Source of the DNA: Rhodocyclales bacterium
GTDB taxonomy: Bacteria > Pseudomonadota > Gammaproteobacteria > Burkholderiales > Rhodocyclaceae
Assembly: GCA_026399435.1 (NCBI GenBank)
Contig: JAPLQX010000030.1
Span: 1-34,650, forward strand
Reading direction: 5' to 3'
DNA length: 34,650 bases
Shown: positions 26,853 to 34,650 of the stretch, piece after piece
Position numbering within the stretch: the stretch's first letter is position 1
Layout of the letters: each line of letters starts with the position of its first letter
Notes under the pieces: model-generated
Seen by the model: the letters and a program-made list of their open reading frames with translations, nothing else
Told to the model about the DNA's origin: nothing
The model's database searches: none
Program-made: the position numbers and the translations under genes

Positions 26853-29800
26853 ATGAAAACCCTTCAGTTCCGCAGAGCCCTCGCCTGGCTCCTGATACTG
26901 GCGCTGAGCGCCGGCAACATCACGCAGGCCGTGGCCCTGACACTGGCGAGCACGCCGCTGGCCGCAACGACGACGTCGGTGGTGCGCCCCAACCTGATGT
27001 ACGTGCTCGATGATTCCGGGTCGATGGCCTGGGATTACACGCCTGACTACATCAATGACGCCACAATAACGGACCCGACCAACGCCGGCGTCACGCCGCC
27101 CGGCTCGTCGGGCGACAGGGGCACGGCTACTGTCGCGGGTGGCGTGATCACGGCGATTGCGGCTACCGGCGGCAATGTCTATGGCCATGGCACGCCGACC
27201 GTTTTGATCGAAAGCCCGACAGGCACCGGCGCCGCGGCGACGGTTACGCTGGCGGCGAACAATACCATTGCATCGGTCAACATGACCTCCGGCGGTACCG
27301 GCTATGTTGCGGCGACGACCTACATCACTTTCCTCGGCGGCCTGAACAGTGCCGGCTGGGGCATGTGCTGGGGCACCACGGCCAACAACGCTGGCGGCTC
27401 ACCCAAGGACACTCCCGCCGCGCCGACCTGCACCACCACCACCCAGCCGCCCTATGCCGCCGCGCCGGTGAATTATCAGTTTTACGATCCGGCGGTGCGC
27501 TACCTGCCGCCGCTCAGGGCCGACGGTACGTCCTATGCCAGCGCAATATCTACCGCTGCCAAGACTGACGGCTTCGCCGGCACCGGCTCGACCAATCTGA
27601 CGACCGCCTGGACCCATGAAGTCTGGTGCAGTACCGCCAGCCCGAGCCCGACCCCGACGGCGGCGAACATCACGACGCATACCCAGTGCAAGGAAAATCT
27701 CGACACCACCGCCGACAACCTCTATCCCAACGTCACTTACACCTTCCGCAAGACCTACGCCGGCGCGGCTTCCTACTACACCATGAGCCCGGCGGAATTC
27801 TGCACCAGCGACACCTACACCAACTGCGTGCGTTCCACGGTCCCCACCGTGGTCTCCGGCACCACCTTCAACGTGCCGTCGAACTATCGCTGGTGTTCCT
27901 ATTACAACCCCGTATCGCACACCTTCGGCGGTTGCCAGGGGCGACGCGATCTGGGTCATTACATCCCCAATTATCTCGGCGGCTGGGTCAGCACCGGCGC
28001 CGCCGGGGTGCAGGCCACCGCCGGCCTGACCATCAATGCCACGACCGCCGGGCAGTCCATGGGTCTCAGCATCGGCGGGGTCGACGTCGTCGGCGGCGCG
28101 ACATTCACCTCGGCCGCCAATGGCGACCAGAACACGGTGGCGGCTGCGGTCTGTACCGCAGTGCAGGCCAATACCGGCGGCACCGGCTACAGTTGTTCGG
28201 TGACCAACAATGTGGTGAACCTGCAGGCGACGATCGTCGGCACCGCTGCCAACGGCTTGCAGGTGCTGGCCTTCGGTCCGCCCGCCGCGGCCGGAGCCAA
28301 TTCCACTGCCGCCTTCCATGTCACGACCGCCACCCTGGGTTACCAGGTATCGTCGATCAGGATCAACAGCGATCCCGCGAAGGCGCTGATCAGCGCCACC
28401 GTCACCGCCGACGGCAGCACCGGCAACACGGCGCGGATGCTTTGCGAGGCGATCAACTCGGGACCGAACCAGCTCACCTATATCGCCCGTTCCGGCGATG
28501 CGGCGGCGGCGGCGGCCAATACACTGGCCTACGGCACCTGCCAATCGCACGTCGACGCCTATGTCCAGATCAAACGGATTTCGGCAGACATGGTCGATAA
28601 CGGCTTCCCGATCAGCATCACCGGCCCCGGAGGCGCGAGCACCACGCTCGGCCCACCGGGCGTTGCTGCCAGTTCCGGCACCATCCAGATCAACGCGACC
28701 AGCGGCGCCACCAGCATCAGCAACGTCACGCTGGACACCGATGGCGCCGGTGCCACCGCGCCGGTGAGCATTTTCACCGGCGGCACGCTGAACATTGCCG
28801 ACGGCACGGCCACCACGGCGATCGCCGCCGCACTGGCGCCCAAGATCAGCGGCAGCGGCTGTACCGCGACGGCTTCGGGCAACATGGTCACCATCACCGG
28901 CTGCACCTGTACCGCGGCCTCCTGTCCCATCGTCGTGACATCGCCCAGCGCGGTGGCCACCGGTGTCATGAAGGTGACCAGCACCACCCATACCTATGGC
29001 GCCGACCTCGGCGGCATCCAGGTGGGTGCCACCAGCCTGGCGGGCCATATCACCTCGACCACCCTCGCCAATGGCACCTTGGTTAATACCAATGCATTGG
29101 CGCTGCAGGCGGCCATCAATGCCGGTACCGGTACCCATGGCTTCACCGCGGCGGCGCCGGTGGCCAGCGGCAGCGATCGCACCATTAGCATTACCGCGCC
29201 CACAGGCACGGCCTACAACGGGCAGTCGTTTTCCTTCCAGGACGGCACGGCCGCTGCTGCAGGCACGGCAACCAGCCCGCAGTGGAACTTCAGCATCACC
29301 GGCGCCAGCGCCGACAGCGCCATCATCGACTACCTCAGGTGCGGCACCTCCGCGGGCGGCAACACCTATTTCGCCAGTACCGATTCCAGCACCGGTACGG
29401 CCAACGCCTCGCTCGATCGCACCACGAATCTGGCAAACGGCCTCAATGGAGCCAACATCAACGGCTATACCTATAGCTGCACAGCCATCGGCGGCACCAG
29501 CGGCGACGACCAGCGCTGCCAGGTGACTGGCCCCACGGGGGTCAGCGCCTGCACCGGAGATCTGACCCTGACCAAGGCGGCGAGCATTGTCACCAAGAAC
29601 TACGTCAAGACGGCGGCGGTGGCGAACTGTTCGGCGATCAGCCAGCCGAGCTGGCAGTTCCAGATTGGCGGCACCAATTCCGGCAGCGGCAACGATCGCT
29701 ACATCAACACGATCAAATGTCCCGCCGGCGGCACCGACACCATTACCGCCAATACCGTACATACCGGCACCAGCACCACCGGCGATACGCGCCGCGGCAA

Positions 29801-32800
29801 TCTGGGTACGGGCTTGCAGGCCAACGATATCAGCCCTTATGTCTATACGTGCGTCAATGACACCTCCAACAATCAGCTGAACTGCACGGTTACCACCACG
29901 GCGCCCTATGCCGCGGCTGCCTGCACCAACCTGAGCATCAGCGCGCACTCGGACATCAGCATCAACTACAACAATGCCGTGGTGCAGACCTGCTCGGCCC
30001 TAACTCCGGCGAACTCGGCGACCTGGCGGTTCGACATCGATTCTGCATCGGCCGACGGCGCGCTGTTCAATTCGATCATCTGCGGCGGCACCAACACCAT
30101 CACCACCAACTCGGTCAACACCGGCACCGCCCCCAACTCCGTGGTGACCCGCATCAACACCCTGGTGACAGCGCTCGAGGGCAACGACATCAGCCCCTAT
30201 GTCGTCAGCTGTACGCGCGCCACCACAGGCACGGTCCAGTCCGACTGTACGGTCGTCGGCCCCACGGGAGTCAGCGCCTGCACGTTTGCCGACAACGACT
30301 GCCCGGCGGGTTCGATGCGCGTCTCCTACCAGAACTCCATTCCCCTGTCGGGCGGCACGGTCGCGGCGGACGTGGGCGGTACGGCGCCCAACCGCTATTG
30401 CGTGCCCATGTTGCACAACGGCACGGCCGCTGGTGTCGCTGTCGATAACTATGCGCCCTATCTGTTTACCGTGACCCCCTTCGCCGGCGGTTCGCCGAGC
30501 CAGGGCACCACGGTCACCCCGATCGCGGTCACGGCGGTCGGCACCGTAGGCACCGACGTGTCGGGGCAGACCATGAGCAACGGCTCGGGGGTTTCGATCC
30601 TGACCATCCCGACCAATGCCACCGGCACAATGCCCAACGTGCTGACCATGACCGGCGGTTCCGCGGCCGATACCAGCGCCAACAACTGGAACAACGTCGG
30701 CATCTTCAAGCGTTTCGATATCGTGAACGACGGGCGAACCTTTAACCGCGCTTCGGGCCGCACCGACTGCACGGCGTCGACCTGCAACTACACGGAAGAA
30801 ATGCAGAACTTCGCCAACTGGTATAGCTATTACCGCACCCGCATGCTGATGATGAAGTCCGCCACCACCCTGGCCTTCACCCAGCTCGACGGCAACTACC
30901 GCGTCGGCTACGACAACATCTGCCAGGCCACCGGTACCACGGTGAAGGAAGTGGTCGGACCATTTACCGGTGCGTCGCGAACCTCCTGGTGGACCAACCT
31001 GACCAGCGCCAGCCCAAGCTGCGCCACCCCCTTGCGTGCGGAGACCGCCAAGATCGGCCGCTACTATTCCGGCAGGCTGACCACGCAGGCCGATCCGATG
31101 GAGTATTCCTGCCAGCAGAATTACATGATTCTGGTGACCGACGGCTACTGGAACGAGAACGAGAGTACCAGCATGCGAACGGCGGATACGGCCACCGTCG
31201 ACATCGCGAACCGGGACAATGCGATCGCTACCGCGGCGCGGCCCTTCTATGACGGCGCCCAGGCCTCGACCACCTGTCCCGCCATGGGCAGCGGCCGCGG
31301 CAGCACCGCCAGTTCCTGCCGCACCCTGGCCGACATCGCCTGGTACTACTACAGTACCGACTTGCGTACCGTGGCGTTCGGCAACGACTCGAACGGCGTA
31401 CGCGACGTTTCGACCAACAATGTGCTGACTACCGCCGACGACAAGAATCAGGTGCAGCACATGAACTTCTTCGCCATGGGTCTCGGCATCGACGGAACCT
31501 TGGCCTATCGTTCGGATTACCAGACGGCGCCCACCGGCGACTACGCCGACATCGTCGCCGGCACGAAGAACTGGCCGGCCGTGGCCAATCTCGATCCGAC
31601 CGCGGTGGATGACCTGTGGCACGCCACGGTCAATGGCCATGGAAAATATTTCAGTGCGCGCAATGTGCCCGCTGTGGTGGCAGGCCTGCGCGAAGCGCTG
31701 AACAAGATCGGTGCCCGGGTGGGTTCTGCCGCGGCGGCCGCTACCTCGAACCTGGAACCGGTGGCCGGCGACAACTTTGCCTACGTCGCGAGCTATGCCA
31801 CGATCGACTGGACCGGCGACCTGCAGTCGCGCTCGATCGATGTGAACACCGGCGACGTGTCGAGTTCGACCGCCTGTACCGAGGCCGGCTCCGGCTGCCA
31901 GTGGTCGGCGCAGGGCAAGCTCGATCACGTGACCTGGTCCGCGCGGCGGATCTTTGTCGCACCGACGTCGGTCGCGCCCGGCGATCCGCTGCGTTTATTC
32001 ACCTACGCCAATCTGTCCGGGACGGAGCGGGCCTACTTCAATCCCGGTGGCGGATCGCCCCTGTCCCAGTATGCCGCCCTGTCGGTCAGCAATCCGGCGG
32101 ATATCTCAGCGAGCAACCTGGTGGACTTCCTGCGCGGCAACCGGGGCCTGGAGCAGGATGGCGACGTCAGTCATGCCCAGATCTGGCGCTTTCGCGCCCA
32201 TCTCTTCGGCGACATTGTGAACACGCAACCGGTGTTCATGAAGGCGCCGAGCGGCAGTTACGCCGACTCCGGCTACGCCGAGTACAAGGCCAGCGGAACG
32301 GCCGCATCGCGCCGGCCGGTCGTCTTCGTTTCCTCCCAGGACGGCATGCTGCATACGATCAACGCCAATACGGCGGCCGTCACAGTGAGTGCCGCGACGG
32401 TCCAGCCGGGTGAGGAAATGTGGTCCTTCATTCCGAGCCAGGTGTTGCCGAGCATGAAGGTGCTCGCCGACGTGAATTACGCTCACCGCTACTTTGTCGA
32501 CGGCCAGATTACGGTGGCCGACGTCGATTTCGGCGGTGGCAACTGGCATACCATCCTGGTCGGCGGCCAGGGCGCGGGCGGGACGTCCTACTACGCGCTG
32601 GATGTGACGGATCCGCTGAATCCGAAATACCTCTGGGAATTCACCGATCCGAACCTCGGCTATACCTTCTCCAATGCGACCGTCACCAAGCTGCACAACG
32701 GGCAATGGGCGGTGCTTTTCACCTCCGGCTACAACAACACGCTGTCCGGCGGCACGGGCGACGGTTATCTATTCGCTCTGAATCCGCAAACCGGCGCTGT

Positions 32801-33827
32801 CAAGTCCGGCTTCCCGATAGCCACCGGTGCCACATCGCTTCCCAGCAACCTCGGCAAGCTGGCCGCATGGGTCGATGATCCCGCGACCGACAACACGGCC
32901 CAGTACGTCTATGCGGGCGACTTGAATGGCGACTTGTGGCGCTTTGATCTCGATTACACGAACACGGGCAACGGTCATACCGGCGTCCAGGTGTTCAAGG
33001 TCGCACATCTGGAAAGTGGCGGCGTGCCTCAGCCGATCACCACCAAGCCGGAGTTGTCGGAATTTAGCGGCAGCCGCCTGATCTTCGTCGGCACCGGAAA
33101 ATATCTCGAGACCACCGACTTGACGAATGTCGATGCCAACGCCTTCTATGCCGTCAAGGACACCATGGGTGCTCCCAATTTCATCGGCGGTATTTCCCAA
33201 GTCACTTGGAACCCGACGACGGACACGACCACGATCAATGTGTCCGGGGTCGCCACTACGGTGCCGATGTTCCTCGCGCGCAGGCTAATTTCGACCAAGG
33301 AGGATGGCACTGACATCACGTCAACGGAAAACGGTGTTACGCGTAGTGGACGCATGATCTGTGCGGGCGCGTCTTCCACGGTTACCGCCGCGGGAATCTG
33401 CAACCATGTCGATGGAACGTCGATGGACTGGAACATCTATGGCGGCTGGTACACCACCTTTCCCGATACCGGCGAGCGTATGAACGTCGATCCGAAGTTG
33501 GTGCGCGGTACGCTGGTGTTCGCCACCAACGTTCCGGCGGCCGACAGTTGCACCGTCGGCGGTCGATCCTGGGTCAACTTCCTCGACTATTCGACCGGAC
33601 TTTCCGTACCCGGCTCGACCTTGGCGTCGATCAAGATCACCGATTCGCTGGTGGTCGGTATCACGGTGGTGAAACTGGCCTCGGGTGACTACAAGGCCAT
33701 CGCCACGAAGTCCAATTACCAGCAGGAAACCCTCCAAGTGCCTATCAATCCTGGTTTCGGAGGGAGCACCCCCACTACGTATTTCGGCGGCAAGCGCGGT
33801 CTGTGGCGGGAGTATGAGGCCTATTGA
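26853..33827 (+). CDS. pilY1: Giant PilY1-type pilus tip adhesin
   Basis: This 2324-residue exported protein is about twice the usual PilY1 length. Residues 1-28 form a signal peptide. A von Willebrand A domain starts with the MIDAS motif DDSGS at 53-57, but its later strand LVTDG lies near residue 1430. A GGxGY-rich segment (about 93-165) and then a Ser/Thr/Gly-rich repeat region (about 390-1146) are inserted between them. The C-terminal PilC/PilY1 beta-propeller (about 1750-2250) carries VYAGDLNGDLWRFDL, with a calcium-loop pattern from Asp2023. PilY1 normally supports pilus assembly and surface attachment. The ATG at 26853 is chosen because GAGGTGA precedes it and it starts at the signal peptide; ATG 26820 would add 11 residues. 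It is cotranscribed with the minor pilins. Confidence 0.92.
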   Translation: MKTLQFRRALAWLLILALSAGNITQAVALTLASTPLAATTTSVVRPNLMYVLDDSGSMAWDYTPDYINDATITDPTNAGVTPPGSSGDRGTATVAGGVITAIAATGGNVYGHGTPTVLIESPTGTGAAATVTLAANNTIASVNMTSGGTGYVAATTYITFLGGLNSAGWGMCWGTTANNAGGSPKDTPAAPTCTTTTQPPYAAAPVNYQFYDPAVRYLPPLRADGTSYASAISTAAKTDGFAGTGSTNLTTAWTHEVWCSTASPSPTPTAANITTHTQCKENLDTTADNLYPNVTYTFRKTYAGAASYYTMSPAEFCTSDTYTNCVRSTVPTVVSGTTFNVPSNYRWCSYYNPVSHTFGGCQGRRDLGHYIPNYLGGWVSTGAAGVQATAGLTINATTAGQSMGLSIGGVDVVGGATFTSAANGDQNTVAAAVCTAVQANTGGTGYSCSVTNNVVNLQATIVGTAANGLQVLAFGPPAAAGANSTAAFHVTTATLGYQVSSIRINSDPAKALISATVTADGSTGNTARMLCEAINSGPNQLTYIARSGDAAAAAANTLAYGTCQSHVDAYVQIKRISADMVDNGFPISITGPGGASTTLGPPGVAASSGTIQINATSGATSISNVTLDTDGAGATAPVSIFTGGTLNIADGTATTAIAAALAPKISGSGCTATASGNMVTITGCTCTAASCPIVVTSPSAVATGVMKVTSTTHTYGADLGGIQVGATSLAGHITSTTLANGTLVNTNALALQAAINAGTGTHGFTAAAPVASGSDRTISITAPTGTAYNGQSFSFQDGTAAAAGTATSPQWNFSITGASADSAIIDYLRCGTSAGGNTYFASTDSSTGTANASLDRTTNLANGLNGANINGYTYSCTAIGGTSGDDQRCQVTGPTGVSACTGDLTLTKAASIVTKNYVKTAAVANCSAISQPSWQFQIGGTNSGSGNDRYINTIKCPAGGTDTITANTVHTGTSTTGDTRRGNLGTGLQANDISPYVYTCVNDTSNNQLNCTVTTTAPYAAAACTNLSISAHSDISINYNNAVVQTCSALTPANSATWRFDIDSASADGALFNSIICGGTNTITTNSVNTGTAPNSVVTRINTLVTALEGNDISPYVVSCTRATTGTVQSDCTVVGPTGVSACTFADNDCPAGSMRVSYQNSIPLSGGTVAADVGGTAPNRYCVPMLHNGTAAGVAVDNYAPYLFTVTPFAGGSPSQGTTVTPIAVTAVGTVGTDVSGQTMSNGSGVSILTIPTNATGTMPNVLTMTGGSAADTSANNWNNVGIFKRFDIVNDGRTFNRASGRTDCTASTCNYTEEMQNFANWYSYYRTRMLMMKSATTLAFTQLDGNYRVGYDNICQATGTTVKEVVGPFTGASRTSWWTNLTSASPSCATPLRAETAKIGRYYSGRLTTQADPMEYSCQQNYMILVTDGYWNENESTSMRTADTATVDIANRDNAIATAARPFYDGAQASTTCPAMGSGRGSTASSCRTLADIAWYYYSTDLRTVAFGNDSNGVRDVSTNNVLTTADDKNQVQHMNFFAMGLGIDGTLAYRSDYQTAPTGDYADIVAGTKNWPAVANLDPTAVDDLWHATVNGHGKYFSARNVPAVVAGLREALNKIGARVGSAAAAATSNLEPVAGDNFAYVASYATIDWTGDLQSRSIDVNTGDVSSSTACTEAGSGCQWSAQGKLDHVTWSARRIFVAPTSVAPGDPLRLFTYANLSGTERAYFNPGGGSPLSQYAALSVSNPADISASNLVDFLRGNRGLEQDGDVSHAQIWRFRAHLFGDIVNTQPVFMKAPSGSYADSGYAEYKASGTAASRRPVVFVSSQDGMLHTINANTAAVTVSAATVQPGEEMWSFIPSQVLPSMKVLADVNYAHRYFVDGQITVADVDFGGGNWHTILVGGQGAGGTSYYALDVTDPLNPKYLWEFTDPNLGYTFSNATVTKLHNGQWAVLFTSGYNNTLSGGTGDGYLFALNPQTGAVKSGFPIATGATSLPSNLGKLAAWVDDPATDNTAQYVYAGDLNGDLWRFDLDYTNTGNGHTGVQVFKVAHLESGGVPQPITTKPELSEFSGSRLIFVGTGKYLETTDLTNVDANAFYAVKDTMGAPNFIGGISQVTWNPTTDTTTINVSGVATTVPMFLARRLISTKEDGTDITSTENGVTRSGRMICAGASSTVTAAGICNHVDGTSMDWNIYGGWYTTFPDTGERMNVDPKLVRGTLVFATNVPAADSCTVGGRSWVNFLDYSTGLSVPGSTLASIKITDSLVVGITVVKLASGDYKAIATKSNYQQETLQVPINPGFGGSTPTTYFGGKRGLWREYEAY
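29283..30290 (+). repeat. Tandem ~123-residue Cys-containing repeats in PilY1
   Basis: Three units start with W(N/Q/R)F at 29283, 29652 and 30024, spaced 369 and 372 bases (123 and 124 residues); the third is shorter. Shared features are W-x-F-x-I, a Cys about 19 residues later, a Gly/Asn/Thr-rich stretch, an Arg-x-x-x-Leu segment, Y-x-x-(S/T)-C, C-x-V, and an Ala-Cys pair at the end. Units 1 and 3 share GPTGVSAC. The conserved cysteines suggest disulfide-stabilised beta domains outside the cell. Confidence 0.75.
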
Positions 33828-34474
33828 TGGTGGCGCAGAGCCACTGGAGCCACGCCGAATGGAAGCATGACGACGAAAAGCGGCTTCACGTCACGCTCGG
33901 CCTATCGGTCCTACTGCACGCCGTCCTGCTGCTGGCCTGGAAGCTGCCGCCGCAGGTCTGGAGGGCGGCGGACCACGCCGTCCTGACGGTAGTCCTGCGC
34001 GGGGCGGCGCCACTGGCGCCGAGCAGTTCGCCCGCTGTCGAGCAACTGCATGACGTGGCCGTGCTGGTGCAGAAGCATGCGGCACCAGCGGCCTTCTCGG
34101 TGCCGCCCAGGGAGCTTGCCAAGCCGGCAGTCGCGCCGCCTGCGGTGCGCCCGCAACCCGCGCCGGCGGTCAGCCAGGCCCGCGTGTCGACCCAGGCGAC
34201 ACAGGGCGCGCCCTTGAACCGGAACTCGTCTGTGGTCGGCGTCACGGTAACGCTGGTCATTGGCGCGGACGGCCGGATACGGCAGATGTTCTGGGACCAG
34301 CTGCCGGCCTTGACCGACGAGCAGTTCCGCCGCGTTGAAGCGGCAATGCGGGAAAAGACCTACGCCGCGGGGCGGACGCTGAATGAAGTCGTGGATGTGC
34401 GGGCCTTGCTCAAGCTGCCTCAGCCGCGGCCGCAAGAAAGCCCCGAGTCAGCCGTTCGGCCGGCCGGCGAGTAA
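33827..34474 (+). CDS. TonB-like single-pass membrane protein
   Basis: This encodes 215 residues. Residues 20-40 (RLHVTLGLSVLLHAVLLLAW) form one membrane anchor after a short cytoplasmic N-terminus, with the SxxxHxxLL helix pattern of TonB proteins. A Pro/Ala-rich spacer (about 75-125) leads to a small C-terminal domain (about 135-195) with VTVTLVIGADGRIRQMFWD, resembling the first strands of a degenerate TonB C-terminal domain. It overlaps the pilY1 stop by one base and has GAGG eight bases before the ATG, so it is cotranslated with PilY1. It could transmit force or anchor a partner of the tip protein, but no function is established. TonB-box partners and exbBD genes are not nearby. Confidence 0.75.
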   Translation: MVAQSHWSHAEWKHDDEKRLHVTLGLSVLLHAVLLLAWKLPPQVWRAADHAVLTVVLRGAAPLAPSSSPAVEQLHDVAVLVQKHAAPAAFSVPPRELAKPAVAPPAVRPQPAPAVSQARVSTQATQGAPLNRNSSVVGVTVTLVIGADGRIRQMFWDQLPALTDEQFRRVEAAMREKTYAAGRTLNEVVDVRALLKLPQPRPQESPESAVRPAGE

Positions 34475-34524
34475 AGGGGCATCCGCGGGACGCCGCGATC
34501 GCCGCAGCGCCACAGCCGACCGCA

Positions 34525-34554
34525 TTGCCACGCATGGGAGCCTGCAGGTATAAT
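34525..34554 (+). promoter_or_regulatory. Probable sigma-70 promoter of tRNA-Thr
   Basis: TTGCCA (34525-34530) and a perfect TATAAT (34549-34554) are separated by 18 bases. The tRNA begins 18 bases after the -10 box. Confidence 0.8.
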
Positions 34555-34571
34555 TTACGGCCTTTCAGGAC

Positions 34572-34647
<76 letters not shown>

Positions 34648-34650
34648 CCA

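Noticed and set aside
27399..29948. Long minus-strand open frame (849 codons) opposite the repeat region of pilY1
   Set aside because: It is Gly/Ala/Arg-rich low-complexity translation produced by the repetitive ACC/GGC codons of pilY1. No start signal or known motif was seen.

Overview
The window looks like a piece of a GC-rich betaproteobacterial chromosome, probably Rhodocyclales or a near relative. This is inferred from gene order (ilvE/zf-CHCC/waaF, nudJ-mnmA, tsaE-amiC beside queG, ribF-ileS-lspA-fkpB-ispH, minor pilins plus pilY1) and from protein sequence style, not from a database search. It is bounded by two complete tRNA genes: tRNA-Arg(ACG) on the minus strand at the left and tRNA-Thr(CGT) on the plus strand at the right. 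No transposase, integrase, phage gene or CRISPR array was seen, and no stretch over 300 bases lacks a gene.

Layout. 1-740: tRNA-Arg and an unknown four-helix membrane protein made of two similar halves. 889-2891: a glycerol-3-phosphate-type binding protein overlapping a glycerophosphodiester phosphodiesterase, without the usual permease and ATPase genes. 2993-3574: a small secreted basic protein, a terminator, and three tandem two-hairpin repeats just before alaS. 3575-6196: alaS. 6216-11233 (minus strand): a compact run read as ilvE, a zf-CHCC protein, waaF, an NTF2-like protein, a YheT-like hydrolase and a phosphomannomutase/phosphoglucomutase, joining branched-chain amino acid and envelope-sugar functions. 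11234-11525 is a palindrome-rich gap. 11526-13470: nudJ, mnmA and an HU gene. 13620-14806: a STAS/SpoIIAA-like protein overlapping a mercaptopyruvate-type sulfurtransferase. 14803-15915 (minus): queG, divergent from tsaE and amiC (15901-17651). 17748-23438: the coupled cluster ribF-ileS-lspA-fkpB-ispH.

The most distinctive part is 23541-34474, a type IV pilus minor-pilin operon read as pilE-like, fimT, pilV, pilW, pilX, a very large pilY1 and a TonB-like protein. Genes overlap or are separated by at most about 32 bases. Minor pilins prime pilus assembly and carry PilY1 to the tip. Here PilY1 is 2324 residues, roughly twice the usual size, because a long repeat-rich region lies inside its von Willebrand A domain. 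That region includes about three copies of a cysteine-containing unit of roughly 123 residues.

The observations most worth a second look are the giant PilY1 with its inserted modules, the TonB-like protein ending the pilus operon, the covarying tandem hairpin repeats upstream of alaS, and a short palindromic in-frame insertion in ispH.
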